From assembly GCA_003167415.1 (NCBI GenBank), contig PMTF01000026.1, positions 62,001-126,000 on the forward strand: a DNA stretch of 64,000 bases, read 5' to 3'. A model generated the notes under the pieces. The model ran no database searches and was not told the DNA's origin. It worked only from the letters and a program-made list of their open reading frames with translations. The number at the start of each line of letters is the position of its first letter. The stretch's first letter is position 1. Source of the DNA: Acidimicrobiaceae bacterium (GTDB taxonomy: Bacteria; Actinomycetota; Acidimicrobiia; Acidimicrobiales; RAAP-2). Shown piece after piece: positions 8,716-18,093 of the stretch. The position numbers and the translations under genes were made by a program.

Positions 8716-10017
8716 TCAAATACCAATTCGATGCCATATTGCGAGACTGCGAGTATCCGAACCAGGCAGGCTGAAAGATTCTCGAAGCACGAGGGTCGCG
8801 GCGCCGACAGCCCACGCTTCGTCACCCCAACTCTGAATCTTTACCTCGACTTTTAGACCAAGTGACGCGAAAGTCTCTTCACGTACGGATCTAATAATCG
8901 GATCCAAAAACGTGGGTCCGAGTTCAGTTCCTTCGCCGCAGATTATTAGAAGTTCTGGATTGAGCAGTGTGAGGACATTGGCGACCGAAAGGCCAAGCGT
9001 ACGACCAGCGCTTGCGACGACGTCGCATGCCACGAGATCACCCGATTTGACTAGGGAAATCAATTCATCTCTAGAAACTTCGTGACCTAGGCGTTCACCG
9101 ACTTGGCGCCGCATTGAGTCCTCGCCCACCATTGCCTCAAGACAGCCGGAGCGTCCACACTCACACGTCGGACCTGCGGGCTCGACGATTATGTGACCAA
9201 ATTCACCGCTTGATCCATATGCCCCTCGGTAGAGCGAACGATCAATGACAATTCCGAGCCCGATGCCACGACCGATACTCAAGGTTACGAAGTGCCTTGC
9301 ACCTCTGGCGTCGCCAGACCATTTTTCAGCGACGGCCAAGGTATTCACGTCGTTGTCAATCCAAACGGGCAGGCGTAGAAGTCTTCGAAGTGTGCTCTCA
9401 AGCTCCACATTGTGCCACTGGAGCAGATGTGAGGAGACACAGACACCAGCGGTGGAGTCGATAACGCCGGACAGCCCTATACCCACTCCGAGCACTTTCG
9501 AGCGGGGAACTCTTGCTTCCCGAAGTATTTGCCGTACTTCGCTCACAATGGCGTGCATCGCCTCGCCTGAATCACCGACCAGTGAAACCGGAAATTCTCG
9601 CGAAGCAACAATTTGTGCTTCAAGATCACAGACCACGGTGGTTAGTCCATCACCACGAAGCTTGATGCCAATCACATAGCCTGCCGTTGCATCAATACTT
9701 AGAAGGACTGGCGGGCGTCCTCCATTTGATGGTGCGATGGCGACTTCCACCAAAATTCCGCGTTCAAGAAGGTGGTCAACAATGGTCCCGACAGTCGGCG
9801 CGCTCAACTTGCTCTGGCGCGCAAGCTCCGCACGTGAGATCGAACCCGCACTACGAACAAGTTCAATCAGCAAACTGACATTAAGTTCACGCATCAATGC
9901 TCGCGAGCCACGCTGCGGATTTCTCGGCGACTCCGATGCCCCGCCATCACCTTGGACGGACGCTCCTGCTAACGAACTCTTCCGCTGGGCTGGAGCGTTT
10001 AATTGTTTACGAGCCAT
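8716..10017 (-). CDS. ROK-family transcriptional regulator (NagC/XylR type)
   Basis: The ~433-residue protein has an N-terminal winged helix (ISRAELARQSKLSAPTVGTI, then LVEVAIAPSNGGRPP) and a ROK sugar-kinase-like domain. Visible ROK signs are GVGIGLSGVID, DNDVNTLAVAE, EFGHIIVEP and the zinc motif CECGRSGCLE. The ATG at 10017 (MARKQL) has GGAGG 4-7 nt upstream. ROK regulators respond to sugars or sugar phosphates, and this one lies between the dextran-use genes, so it most likely represses them. A copy of the shared motif lies about 32 nt upstream of its own start, suggesting autoregulation. Confidence 0.88.
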   Translation of the reverse strand: MARKQLNAPAQRKSSLAGASVQGDGGASESPRNPQRGSRALMRELNVSLLIELVRSAGSISRAELARQSKLSAPTVGTIVDHLLERGILVEVAIAPSNGGRPPVLLSIDATAGYVIGIKLRGDGLTTVVCDLEAQIVASREFPVSLVGDSGEAMHAIVSEVRQILREARVPRSKVLGVGIGLSGVIDSTAGVCVSSHLLQWHNVELESTLRRLLRLPVWIDNDVNTLAVAEKWSGDARGARHFVTLSIGRGIGLGIVIDRSLYRGAYGSSGEFGHIIVEPAGPTCECGRSGCLEAMVGEDSMRRQVGERLGHEVSRDELISLVKSGDLVACDVVASAGRTLGLSVANVLTLLNPELLIICGEGTELGPTFLDPIIRSVREETFASLGLKVEVKIQSWGDEAWAVGAATLVLRESFSLPGSDTRSLAIWHRIGI

Positions 10018-10048
10018 ACTCCTCCAATTACGAACCGCCCAGCATCTC

Positions 10049-10066
10049 AAACTTACTTAAGCAGAT
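10049..10066 (-). promoter_or_regulatory. Copy of the dextran-locus motif upstream of the ROK gene
   Basis: AAACTTACTTAAGCAGATG on the + strand matches the ACTTACTTCA core seen at 8435 and 15417, in the same orientation relative to the gene. It lies just upstream of the ROK ribosome-binding site. No clear -35/-10 pair was found with it. Confidence 0.45.
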
Positions 10067-10259
10067 GAAAAATCTATTCCTCTCGTCGACTTTAACTGGG
10101 TGTTGGCGAAGGATAGACGCTCATATCGTACGACTTCAGGAAGGCGGTCGCGCCGGTGAATGGGTATGGATCCTCCGTTCGATGCATGACCGAATCGATC
10201 AGTTTTAGTCAAATATGGCTTATGTGGTCGTTCAAGAATTGATTCCAAAACATTCGAAA

Positions 10260-10850
10260 CTACAAAGGTTGAAAGTTGATGACAACGATTGGTGGACCTG
10301 CGCCCTTCTTCGAACGGTAGGTCTTGACCGTCATGTTGAGTCCCTCAAACGACTTGGACCTAGTCGCAGTCACCATTCCGGTTGAATTGGTGTTGAGGAT
10401 CCGGCTCGTGCACCATTTCTCTGCTGCCAAGTTGGCGAAGACTCGACAAGCAAGGGAGTCAAATATCACTTGATTTTCGAGAACTGACTTACTCGACGTG
10501 TCGAGGATCGAGACAATCTGCACGTCCACTACTTCGGGGTTCCCATTAATCTCGACCACGGTAAAAAGATGCTTGTCACCCCCCAAGACTCGAGGAACGC
10601 CCTTTACAGCAATTGCATCCTTAAAGACAGTATGACTGCCGTCAATTGAGTGAAAAAGCGATTCAGCCGTATTTCGAGAAATCCCCAGGGTCGACGCCGA
10701 CGCCAAACTTGCCGGCCCAAGCGTGACACTCGCCGACGCTAGAAATGTGACAACTGCGAAGAGCGCGCCCACGCGGCGCGCTCTTCGCAGTTGTCCTCCG
10801 GTAGAACTTGAATTCGCCAAGTTGTGACCCCTCTTGAACTCTCCCGTCAT
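10260..10850 (-). CDS. Small secreted protein of unknown function, second gene after the GH15-GH66 enzyme
   Basis: The 196-residue protein has a long N-region ending QLRRARRVGALFAVVTFLAS and a likely cleavage site after LASAS. The mature part of ~145 residues has Cys residues in DSLACRVF and EKWCTS and ends with VVINFQPL. I do not recognise the family; it may be a small beta-rich exported protein. It starts four bases after the stop of the secreted GH15-GH66 gene, so the two are an operon. A perfect 21-bp inverted repeat lies within the signal-peptide codons. Confidence 0.7.
   Translation of the reverse strand: MTGEFKRGHNLANSSSTGGQLRRARRVGALFAVVTFLASASVTLGPASLASASTLGISRNTAESLFHSIDGSHTVFKDAIAVKGVPRVLGGDKHLFTVVEINGNPEVVDVQIVSILDTSSKSVLENQVIFDSLACRVFANLAAEKWCTSRILNTNSTGMVTATRSKSFEGLNMTVKTYRSKKGAGPPIVVINFQPL
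10749..10795 (-). promoter_or_regulatory. 21-bp perfect inverted repeat inside the signal-peptide codons
   Basis: Arms 10749-10769 and 10775-10795 are exact reverse complements around a 5-nt loop (cacgc on the + strand). The hairpin lies 55-101 nt into the second gene of the operon, just downstream of the big secreted enzyme gene, while still encoding the basic/hydrophobic junction of a signal peptide. The placement mirrors the hairpin at 5480-5508. It is not followed by a T run, so classic termination is unlikely. mRNA protection or translational control is the better guess. Confidence 0.7.
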
Positions 10851-10854
10851 TGGA

Positions 10855-13800
10855 CTAGAAGTTCACCCAAGCCATGTCCCAATAGTCCAGCGAGGGCAAC
10901 GTGAAGGTCACATACTTGCCGCCACCGTCGGTGCCGGTGGAGAACGTCAGACTTTGCGCGGTCCCCCCGTTGATGTCCGGCGAAGCAACATACACGCTCG
11001 AAGGATTCGTGGACGACGTGTAGTAGTACTTCACTGCCACGTTGGTCTTCACCGTCGGCGCAGGTTGGGTGCCGTTGGTGTCCATCCACGCACTACTTGA
11101 CAAGTTCAGCATGTTGATGAAATGAAGCACGTCCGTGCCAGTCTTGGATCGTGCGAAGGTCCACACAGTTCCCGGAGTCCCGTTGGTGCTGGTTGACAAG
11201 CCACCGGTGAGGTCGATCACATTCGAGTTGTCGGTCAGTCCGTCACGTAGGAGGTTCTCGTACGCGGTGAGGAAGTTGTAGTAGCTCACCATGGACTGTT
11301 GGAGACCCGCTGACATCAACAGACCCGCACTCACGTAGTCCGGCTCAGACAACAGATGATCGACGTCGCCCAATTCAATGTGGTCAGCACCCGAGGCGAA
11401 GATGGTCGCATCATCATAGAGCACACCCGGCGTATTGAAGAACGACGGATCGCTCGCCGTGTAACTATCGCCCTTGTTCTCATCCGGATAGGCGGCCAGT
11501 ACCGTCGCCTTCGCACCTGAACTGTAGGTGTTGTTATTGGTGACAGTCGTGCGCAGGTCGTTGTACGAAGTCTGACCAAGCGCCGGCCAGCATTCCGTGT
11601 AGAGGAATTCGAGGTCGGCGTTCGCCGCAATTGCCGACTGGCCGTATTGCCCGACTGCGTTGAAGACGAGCTCTTTACCGAGGGCAGTGCCGGCAGCGGT
11701 CAGGAAGCCGTTGAACTCCGTGGACGGATTGACTGCGACGCCAGCACACGTGTACGACGTGCCCAGGTTGCCGAGTTGGTCCGCCTGCCATCCGTCAAAG
11801 GCGTAGACGTCGAAGGCGTTCTGCATCTGACCGAAGATATAACTCTGCCAATTCGCGTTGCCCGGGTCGAATACGTAAAGGTTCGGCGTCTCTAACCCGG
11901 TGAGCGCAATGTTGAGTTGACTCGTACAGTTGTTGTTGGCCCAGAGTCCCCACTGGTAGTTCACGCCACTTCCGTCGGAGCCGTAGCCAGCCCACGCACC
12001 GTAGATGAGGTTGTAACTCATTGCCACCGCGGAGTTGGCGTGGACGTCGCTGATCAATGACTGAACCGAATGCATGTAGTTGGTGTCCGTACCGATGTCC
12101 ACCCAACTAGCGGCCGGCGAGGCCACGGTGCCCGCCAGTGGCACGTGGTGCTTCCACTCCCAGTCGTAGAACTGGATTCCGTCCAAGTGATACAAGTTCA
12201 ACCGGTTCGCGATCAATGTCTGCGAGTAGTTGTCGCCGTACTGGGTCACAAAGCCGTAACGTGGGAACTTCGCCCAACTTGACGAGACGTCAACGGCGGT
12301 ATTGGCAGTATCCAAAACGTGACTGTTCACATCAGTGAGAGTCGCCTGGATGAGATACCCCTGGTAATTCGTCGTGGGTGGCGTCCAAGTTAGGGCGAAA
12401 TTCTTCACTTGCCCCGGCGCCAATGTAACCGTTGTCGTCACGGGCGAACCCACGGCCACGCCGTCATGGGTGGCGACCAATGACAAGGTCTCGCCGGTCT
12501 CTGTCACCGCTTGCGGGTTCACGATATTCGCGTTCACGGTCACATTGGTGCTCGGTGAATACCTTGAAGCGTTGGTCGTCAAACTCTCGATCTCGTGGCC
12601 GGCGGTGCTGCCGTACTGCCACGTCGAACTGGAGCTCGCGATTTCGTAGTGAAGGCCGGTGATGTCGTCGTCAGTCCAAGTGGACCCCGTCGTGTTGAGT
12701 GCGGTCTCAACGTCGAGATACGACCAACTGCCCGCCGACGCCGTACCAGAACTCGCCATGTCGGTCGTTGGAATCTCGAGTTCGTAACGTCCGGTCGTTG
12801 TATCCCATTGCGGCGCCAGGCTCGAAAGGTTCGAGTCCCACGTCCAACCTCCGCTCGAGTTCGCACTGAACATTGAGAACGTGGCGCTGTTGCTCCAACG
12901 CGCAAAGAGATAGTTCATCGGATGGTCGAGCGTTCCACCGAAGTATCCCGTTGACGTCGAATAGAGCGAGCCCGAATGGTTGAAGTCTTGAGCGTAGACC
13001 AGCATCGCGAACTCCGGAGCTGTGTTGTACGCCGAAAGAGCACCCGAGGCGTTGTCCACCCTGACGTAGAGGTTGGATGTGTCGTTGGCCAAGTAAACGC
13101 GCTTGATACTCGTCATCGCCGAGCCCGAGATGCTTCCCGCCGGATTGCCGTCATAGAAGGGGACGCCCCTCCACTGGGGCCAGTCAGTAGCGGGCGAGGT
13201 CGTCTCAGTGATCGTGTCGTAGGCGCTGGCGTTGGCATTCGTCGGGTACACGCGCGCGTCGTACTGACTCGTATACGCGAGCGCCGTCATAACGAATGCT
13301 GCGGCCGTAAATGGTTCACTCATCGTGCTCACGATGGGTTGATTGGTCGATGAGACTGCTTCGCCAGGCGGCATGTAGCCGACACCCGAGACACTCGCGT
13401 ACCACTGCAGGCGAGACAGCGCGTTGGCCGTTTGACCGGTGTACACCTCGTAGAGCGCCACCAACATCGTCATGTTCGGCCATGATGGCTCGGCGGCGCC
13501 TGCTTCATTGCCAGCTGGACTGTACGGACTGGTGTAGTAATACGTATCGCCCGAGTAGCGCGCGATTCCCCACGTATCGTGAGTGAGCGCCTGCTCGACC
13601 ACGGAGATCTGGCTCGCAGCCTGCTCAGTATTGGGGTTGACGTCTCCGAGCGCAATCAACTCATCGGTTGAAGAGTCAATCGTCATATCGGGTGAACCGG
13701 ACGACGTAACTCCCTGGTCAAAATAGCCGGTGGTGTCGTTGTTCTCACCTGGCGACGGTGACGTCCAACTGTACGAACGTTGGATCGACGAGAGGATTGA

Positions 13801-15396
13801 ACTTGCCGCCCCGTTCCAACTGTCTGCATCAGACGGATTCGACTTCGACAGTGCTAGGTGCGCCGCCGCTCGAAGACCCGCGACGTAGAACGCCTCTGTG
13901 AAGGTGTTGTATTGATCGGTCTGTTCCCAGATGCTGCTGTCCTCAGGACCCAGGCCGTTGGTGCCTACGTTGCTTTGGAGGAATCCTGCGGCGGCCTGCA
14001 CCGCTGGCCAAACGCTCGTCAGGAATGCCGAGTTTCCCGTCAACTGATAATGCCGATAGACACCGACCAGGAACTCACCCACGCTGTCATATTCAGGTTC
14101 GACGAAGGAGACGTAGTTGCCCGACCACAGGTCGTAGGTCGTATGCCACGCTCCGGTCGATAGCTGATTGGCCGCCATCCACAGCCAGTATTGCGAGGCT
14201 TCACTGTAGTGGCCGGCAGCGTCAAGGGCCATCGCGTCGAACGATGAGTCGCGGACCCAGGCCTTGTAACCGTATGAGCCGGGGTTGGTCGCCGCCGGGA
14301 AGAGGCCATCGCCAGGGTTCTGAGAATTCTTGATTACGACGAGGTTGCGGAGGTACGCGGTGTTGACGCCAGTGTCGGTCGTCGTGACCGTCTTGCCGGA
14401 GCTGAGCCAAGTCGAGTAATCCGACGCCGTGGTGCTGTACCAGTAAGCACCGGTCTGTGCACGGGCTGTGTCAGCTCCCGATTGAGCGGTGGTCATAGTG
14501 GACCCGATGCCAAGGTAGTAGTAGAGCGTTTGCGACGAGCTTGGCGCAATCGTTACTGAGTTTTGGAAGCCCATGTCCATATTGGGCGTCGAGAGTGAAG
14601 CATTGTCATGGAGTGAACCAGTTGCGTCAAACTGAGACCAAGCGCTCGCCGTCGGGTCGGTCGACGTCAGGTCGGAGTCGTTGCCAACCTGATACGACGA
14701 TGCCGTTTGCAATGCGCCAAGGTACACAACGTATTGACCGGAGGCCGTCATGTTCGCGAACATCGCATTGCGCGTTGAGTCGTAACTGCCCGCCACGTTG
14801 TCAGAAAGATTGGTGTTGTTGAGGTGCACCTGATCGAGGACGTTCCAGTTGTAAGAAGTCGTCGCGGAAGGGTTGGTAAGGGTGTAGCGGACCACCATGA
14901 ATGGTTCGTTGGGTACCATGACAAAGTCACGCTTCATTTGAATCGGTGTCGCCGATCCGCTGTAAGTGCCGTACGTGCCGTTGAGCACGCCGTTCTCGTC
15001 GATGTAGCCGGTCGTAGCGAAGTTCTGGGGCTGATCGTATTTCACACCGTCGGTCGTGTCGCGAAAGAAGCCGGTGTAGTCATTTATCTGGTTGACTCCC
15101 CAATTGCCCGAGTAATGAAGCTCCGCGATGCGCGGTCCGTAGGTGGCAGTTGATAGTGGATTCAGCTTCGGGGCCATCCAAATCGCTTGGATATTTGACC
15201 AATTTGAAAGGTAAAGGCTCGCGGCCGACGTCGTCGAAGAAGGAAGAGTCGCGGTATGCGCTTTCAGAACAAGCTTGACGGGTGGGATGCCACTTCTGAC
15301 AACTGCTGCACCAGCAACAATTGTTCCCGCCATGACCAACGTGAATGCAGTTAAGAGAACTGACATCCTGCCGATAAACCGTCGTTTAAATATCAT
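10855..15396 (-). CDS. Secreted GH15-GH66 fusion enzyme for dextran (exo plus endo)
   Basis: The 1513-residue protein has an N-terminal signal peptide or anchor (basic MIFKRRFIGR, then a hydrophobic stretch to ~32). Residues ~60-340 look like the GH15 beta-sandwich. The GH15 barrel spans ~340-715, with SYGYKAWVRDSSFDAMALD (374-392) and the catalytic-acid region SSIWEQ (E491). Residues ~730-940 resemble the DOMON-like beta domain of glucodextranases (VYLANDTSNLYVRVD). A beta domain at ~945-1035 precedes a GH66 barrel from ~1040, with IQFYDWEWKHH, FDGWQADQLG (nucleophile D1206) and YTECWP (acid/base E1268). GH15 domains of this kind release glucose from chain ends and GH66 cuts alpha-1,6-glucan internally, so one polypeptide could do both. 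Its promoter is at 15437-15465. Confidence 0.88.
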   Translation of the reverse strand: MIFKRRFIGRMSVLLTAFTLVMAGTIVAGAAVVRSGIPPVKLVLKAHTATLPSSTTSAASLYLSNWSNIQAIWMAPKLNPLSTATYGPRIAELHYSGNWGVNQINDYTGFFRDTTDGVKYDQPQNFATTGYIDENGVLNGTYGTYSGSATPIQMKRDFVMVPNEPFMVVRYTLTNPSATTSYNWNVLDQVHLNNTNLSDNVAGSYDSTRNAMFANMTASGQYVVYLGALQTASSYQVGNDSDLTSTDPTASAWSQFDATGSLHDNASLSTPNMDMGFQNSVTIAPSSSQTLYYYLGIGSTMTTAQSGADTARAQTGAYWYSTTASDYSTWLSSGKTVTTTDTGVNTAYLRNLVVIKNSQNPGDGLFPAATNPGSYGYKAWVRDSSFDAMALDAAGHYSEASQYWLWMAANQLSTGAWHTTYDLWSGNYVSFVEPEYDSVGEFLVGVYRHYQLTGNSAFLTSVWPAVQAAAGFLQSNVGTNGLGPEDSSIWEQTDQYNTFTEAFYVAGLRAAAHLALSKSNPSDADSWNGAASSILSSIQRSYSWTSPSPGENNDTTGYFDQGVTSSGSPDMTIDSSTDELIALGDVNPNTEQAASQISVVEQALTHDTWGIARYSGDTYYYTSPYSPAGNEAGAAEPSWPNMTMLVALYEVYTGQTANALSRLQWYASVSGVGYMPPGEAVSSTNQPIVSTMSEPFTAAAFVMTALAYTSQYDARVYPTNANASAYDTITETTSPATDWPQWRGVPFYDGNPAGSISGSAMTSIKRVYLANDTSNLYVRVDNASGALSAYNTAPEFAMLVYAQDFNHSGSLYSTSTGYFGGTLDHPMNYLFARWSNSATFSMFSANSSGGWTWDSNLSSLAPQWDTTTGRYELEIPTTDMASSGTASAGSWSYLDVETALNTTGSTWTDDDITGLHYEIASSSSTWQYGSTAGHEIESLTTNASRYSPSTNVTVNANIVNPQAVTETGETLSLVATHDGVAVGSPVTTTVTLAPGQVKNFALTWTPPTTNYQGYLIQATLTDVNSHVLDTANTAVDVSSSWAKFPRYGFVTQYGDNYSQTLIANRLNLYHLDGIQFYDWEWKHHVPLAGTVASPAASWVDIGTDTNYMHSVQSLISDVHANSAVAMSYNLIYGAWAGYGSDGSGVNYQWGLWANNNCTSQLNIALTGLETPNLYVFDPGNANWQSYIFGQMQNAFDVYAFDGWQADQLGNLGTSYTCAGVAVNPSTEFNGFLTAAGTALGKELVFNAVGQYGQSAIAANADLEFLYTECWPALGQTSYNDLRTTVTNNNTYSSGAKATVLAAYPDENKGDSYTASDPSFFNTPGVLYDDATIFASGADHIELGDVDHLLSEPDYVSAGLLMSAGLQQSMVSYYNFLTAYENLLRDGLTDNSNVIDLTGGLSTSTNGTPGTVWTFARSKTGTDVLHFINMLNLSSSAWMDTNGTQPAPTVKTNVAVKYYYTSSTNPSSVYVASPDINGGTAQSLTFSTGTDGGGKYVTFTLPSLDYWDMAWVNF

Positions 15397-15414
15397 GACA
15401 ATCCCCCGTATCGC

Positions 15415-15465
15415 CCACTTACTTCATTAACTGACAATATTAAGTGGAGCACTTCGGTAAGTCAA
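15415..15465 (-). promoter_or_regulatory. Promoter and operator of the secreted GH15-GH66 gene
   Basis: On the minus strand TTGACT (15465-15460), a 17-nt spacer and TAATAT (15442-15437) form a near-consensus promoter. Immediately downstream lies TCAGTTAATGAAGTAAGTGG, matching the motif after the -10 box of the GH15 gene. CCACTTA (15415-15421) and TAAGTGG (15441-15447) make an inverted repeat covering the expected start of transcription. The 15466-15679 interval holds no further gene that I can support. Confidence 0.75.
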
Positions 15466-15679
15466 GACAATTATTTAGCGAACTTTCAACAACTATTTAT
15501 CGTGCATATTATAAAGGTTGGCGGTCACCGCTCGATTTCCTCAGGGGGCCACCCAAGAAAGTCGTTGAATAAAGACGGGTTTCATTCTTGGTGCTGCCAA
15601 CTTTCCGAGAGTTTTCTCCGAGACCACGTTGAGGGGCATCCTCCTATGTAAAGTTACTTCCGAATCGGATTTTTACGTC

Positions 15680-17277
15680 ATGTCCTACGGAATTGGCTGT
15701 TCGAACCCGATCGGAGGAACCACGTCTCGGCTTCGGCTCTCCCTAACTATCCCCGGCGCGGTCTCACTCGGCGCCTACGAGGGCGGCGCGCTGGCTGCGT
15801 TGATCGTGGCGGCAAAGACCTTGGGTGAAGACAAGATTGTCATCGATTCAATCGCGTCCGCGTCGGCCGGCTCGATAACCGGACTACTGACCGCACGATC
15901 ACTGCTCCGCAGCGTTGACCCAATATCGCTGTTGGCGTCGACCTGGGTCAATAATGTTTCGATCGAGGCGATGAAGACCCACTCTACTGAAGCGCCTCAT
16001 CAACTTCTTTGCCAACTACGGCCACTGCCGTGTTGGGTCCTGGCGGAATTCCTGATGGACCCATGGAAACGTGGCAAAAGGAACCCGTTCGACTCTCGAT
16101 GGCACTAACCAGTCTCGCTGGCCTTACGTACGCGTTACCAGAGATTACCCAGAGCACCCCGGTCTACGCATCGACATTCCTCGACTGGTACAACGTGACA
16201 CTCACGAGTAACGACAACTCAGACGCGTATCTAGATTACGCCAATGCGGCGATCGCTTCGGGCTCCAACGCTCTTGCCTTCCCTCCAAAGAAGCTGAATC
16301 GACTTGACGACAAGGAGCGGTACAAGAAAGCTGGATTAATTGATTTCCCGATCGATGGTTGGTTCTGGTACACGGATGGTGGAACCGTCGACAACGAACC
16401 GCTCGGTCGAACAATCGACCTCGTCCAGGATATTGAGAGCGATGACGAACGACTGTATCTGCTGATTCACCCCGAACCCGGAGTGCCTTCTTCTACGCCT
16501 TCAAATGTTTGGGGAGGGGACGCGCCACAGCCACCCTGGGTCCGCACCGGTACCCACGTGCTCTCCATAAGTCGTAATCAATCAATCTATGAAGATCTCA
16601 AGCGACTGCAAAAGACCAACTCGTACGTTGAATGGATAGGCACAATCAAGAGCGCGGTGTTGTCAGGAGTGGAGACGGGAATTAATGACGCCGGACTGTC
16701 TGAAGAGCAGGCGGGCAGACTACGAGCCTCTCTGACGGCCGAGCTGCAAAGTGCACTCGGCGGGGTTCGCCGCAACCAACGAGACAAGGCCGAACGAGCG
16801 AATCGGACTTTGGCGGCTCACGTGTCAGACGACGTCGAAAGCTTCGGTGACTTACTTGATATTTTGGCTCGCGCGGCCAGTGGTCTGGAAGGTCGCGAAC
16901 CAATCAAGGTGGAGATCGTTTCTCCCACCATCGACCCACATGTACACAAAACGCCCTCCGAGCAACTCGCGGGTGCGTTCTTATTTCACTTTGGTGGTTT
17001 CTTCGACGTTCGATTCCGTCAAAGTGATTTTGAACTGGGATATCGAAATATGGAGTACTGGCTGGCACTCGACCTCGGCAGGCACTTGCCGGGTGTCGAT
17101 CTATCCGCTGCCCTAAACGCAGTGCGGGAAGGAAGAAATCGCTTTGGTTGGGATCACGTAGACCTTGGCGGCGAACAACTCGGGGAGCTCTCCTTCGAGC
17201 AGAAGGCCGAATTGGCTGAACTGGCGATTCACGTTGCACATGTAATCGAATATGACGCTCTACATCATGGGGTATAA
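15680..17277 (+). pseudogene. Patatin-like phospholipase broken by a single-base frameshift
   Basis: The first part (from ATG 15680, or an upstream TTG at 15629) has LSLTIPGAVSLGAYEGGAL and the nucleophile elbow SIASASAGSITG. After 'TEAP' at about 15997 the frame shifts. The other frame continues with STSLPTTATAVLGPGG and REPVRLS-type sequence (here KEPVRLSMALTSLAGLTY), then the catalytic TDGGTVDNEPLG near 16380. Insertion of one base at ~15998 would restore the canonical 'APLS' and a continuous ~530-residue protein. Patatins hydrolyse lipid acyl esters. It is either a recent pseudogene or a sequence error. Confidence 0.75.
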
Positions 17278-17423
17278 CGAACTTTCTCGTAACGCTGCGT
17301 CTTCGCATAACTAAAGATCGCTCGGCACAGTCATCGGCAACATTTTCAGTCACAGGACGTTTTCGGGAAGCGATTTGTGGAGCATTTTGTGGGGCAAGAT
17401 GACAACAATCCGTGCGCAAGGTA

Positions 17424-17467
17424 GGCGCTGCAGGACTCGAACCTGCGACTTCAGCCGTGTGAAAGTG
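17424..17467 (-). repeat. tRNA-Val 3' fragment, attachment-site-like copy 1
   Basis: The minus strand of these 44 bases reads as the 3' part of a tRNA, from the anticodon loop (TTCACAC, anticodon CAC) through variable loop AAGTC and T arm GCAGG-TTCGAGT-CCTGC to the acceptor AGCGCC. The 5' half is absent. The same 44 bases occur at 44076-44119 (identical) and 46570-46613 (one change). Fragments running from the anticodon loop to the 3' end are typical att sites of tyrosine-integrase elements. A block with TGGAGCATTTTGTGGGGCAA lies just left of it at ~17380-17400 and recurs near the other copies. Confidence 0.75.
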
Positions 17468-17702
17468 CGAGATTCCGACGCCGACAACCAATTGCTGATT
17501 ACCGTCCGCTTGACCATTCTGCAAATCAACCAGAAGCGTGAGCAAACTGCCGCGGTCTCAAGTGGCGAGCAGTTAGTCGAGAGCGAGTTCGGGCCGCCCA
17601 TTCAGGCGCGGTTACGCGCGAAAGAAGTCAGCAAGTGATGGCCAGCGCGACCGACGACCGCTATCGCGGTGGCGGCGAAGAATGCACTTCGAATGTCGAG
17701 GC

Positions 17703-17840
17703 TCAAGACGCGACCTTTGCGTCGCCGTGAAGGAATCCTTCGAGACGCGGAACACTGACCAACCACCTGACGCCCACTCGAATGACTGGCTCGAACTGAC
17801 CCGCGCACGCGAGACGGTAGACAGTCTCGGCTGACAAATC
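17703..17840 (-). pseudogene. Truncated excisionase-like (MerR/HTH_17-type) gene
   Basis: The minus strand encodes a continuous stretch with LSAETVYRLA, GQFEPVIRVGVRWLVSVPRLE and FLHGDAKVAS before a stop, about 80% identical in protein to the C-terminal half of the intact protein at 56171-56380. The start and first helix are missing. It lies 240 bp from a tRNA-Val fragment, as expected for a relic of an integrated element. The rest of 17278-18013 holds no gene I can support. Confidence 0.7.
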
Positions 17841-18013
17841 ATGAAGGCAAAACTGATTCGTCCCGAGTTTCTTGGGGAGAGCCTCCGGGAAACCCAGACC
17901 GATTCAATTGCCCCAATGTGATCGTTTGGTGTAGACAGTGGGTCATGGTCGTTTGAGTGTATTGATTGTGTGAGGGCCAGCAAGCTTCCAGAAGACTCGA
18001 AGTCTCAATGTAA

Positions 18014-18041
18014 TTGCTTGACCCAGAAGGCGAGATAATAT
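18014..18041 (+). promoter_or_regulatory. Likely promoter of the biosynthetic operon
   Basis: TTGCTT (18014-18019), a 16-nt spacer and TAATAT (18036-18041) lie 53 nt before the GTG start of the MFS gene. No second clear promoter was noticed inside the operon. Confidence 0.5.
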
Positions 18042-18093
18042 GCTCCGTGACGTCGAAGGACTCGACCGGATTCTCAGAGAAGTCTGATCGAAC

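Noticed and set aside
10834-11100. Plus-strand open frames inside the GH15-GH66 gene and other long genes
   Set aside because: They are antisense or out-of-frame shadows without motifs or ribosome sites; the minus-strand frame has clear domains.
17424-17467. Complete tRNA gene at 17.4, 44.1 and 46.6 kb
   Set aside because: Only the 3' part from the anticodon loop is present. No acceptor 5' strand or D arm can be found next to any copy, so none is functional.
17424-17467. tRNA-Glu(TTC) reading of the same fragment
   Set aside because: With anticodon TTC the variable loop would be seven bases and the stem would not match. CAC (Val) gives a normal 5-base variable loop and stem.
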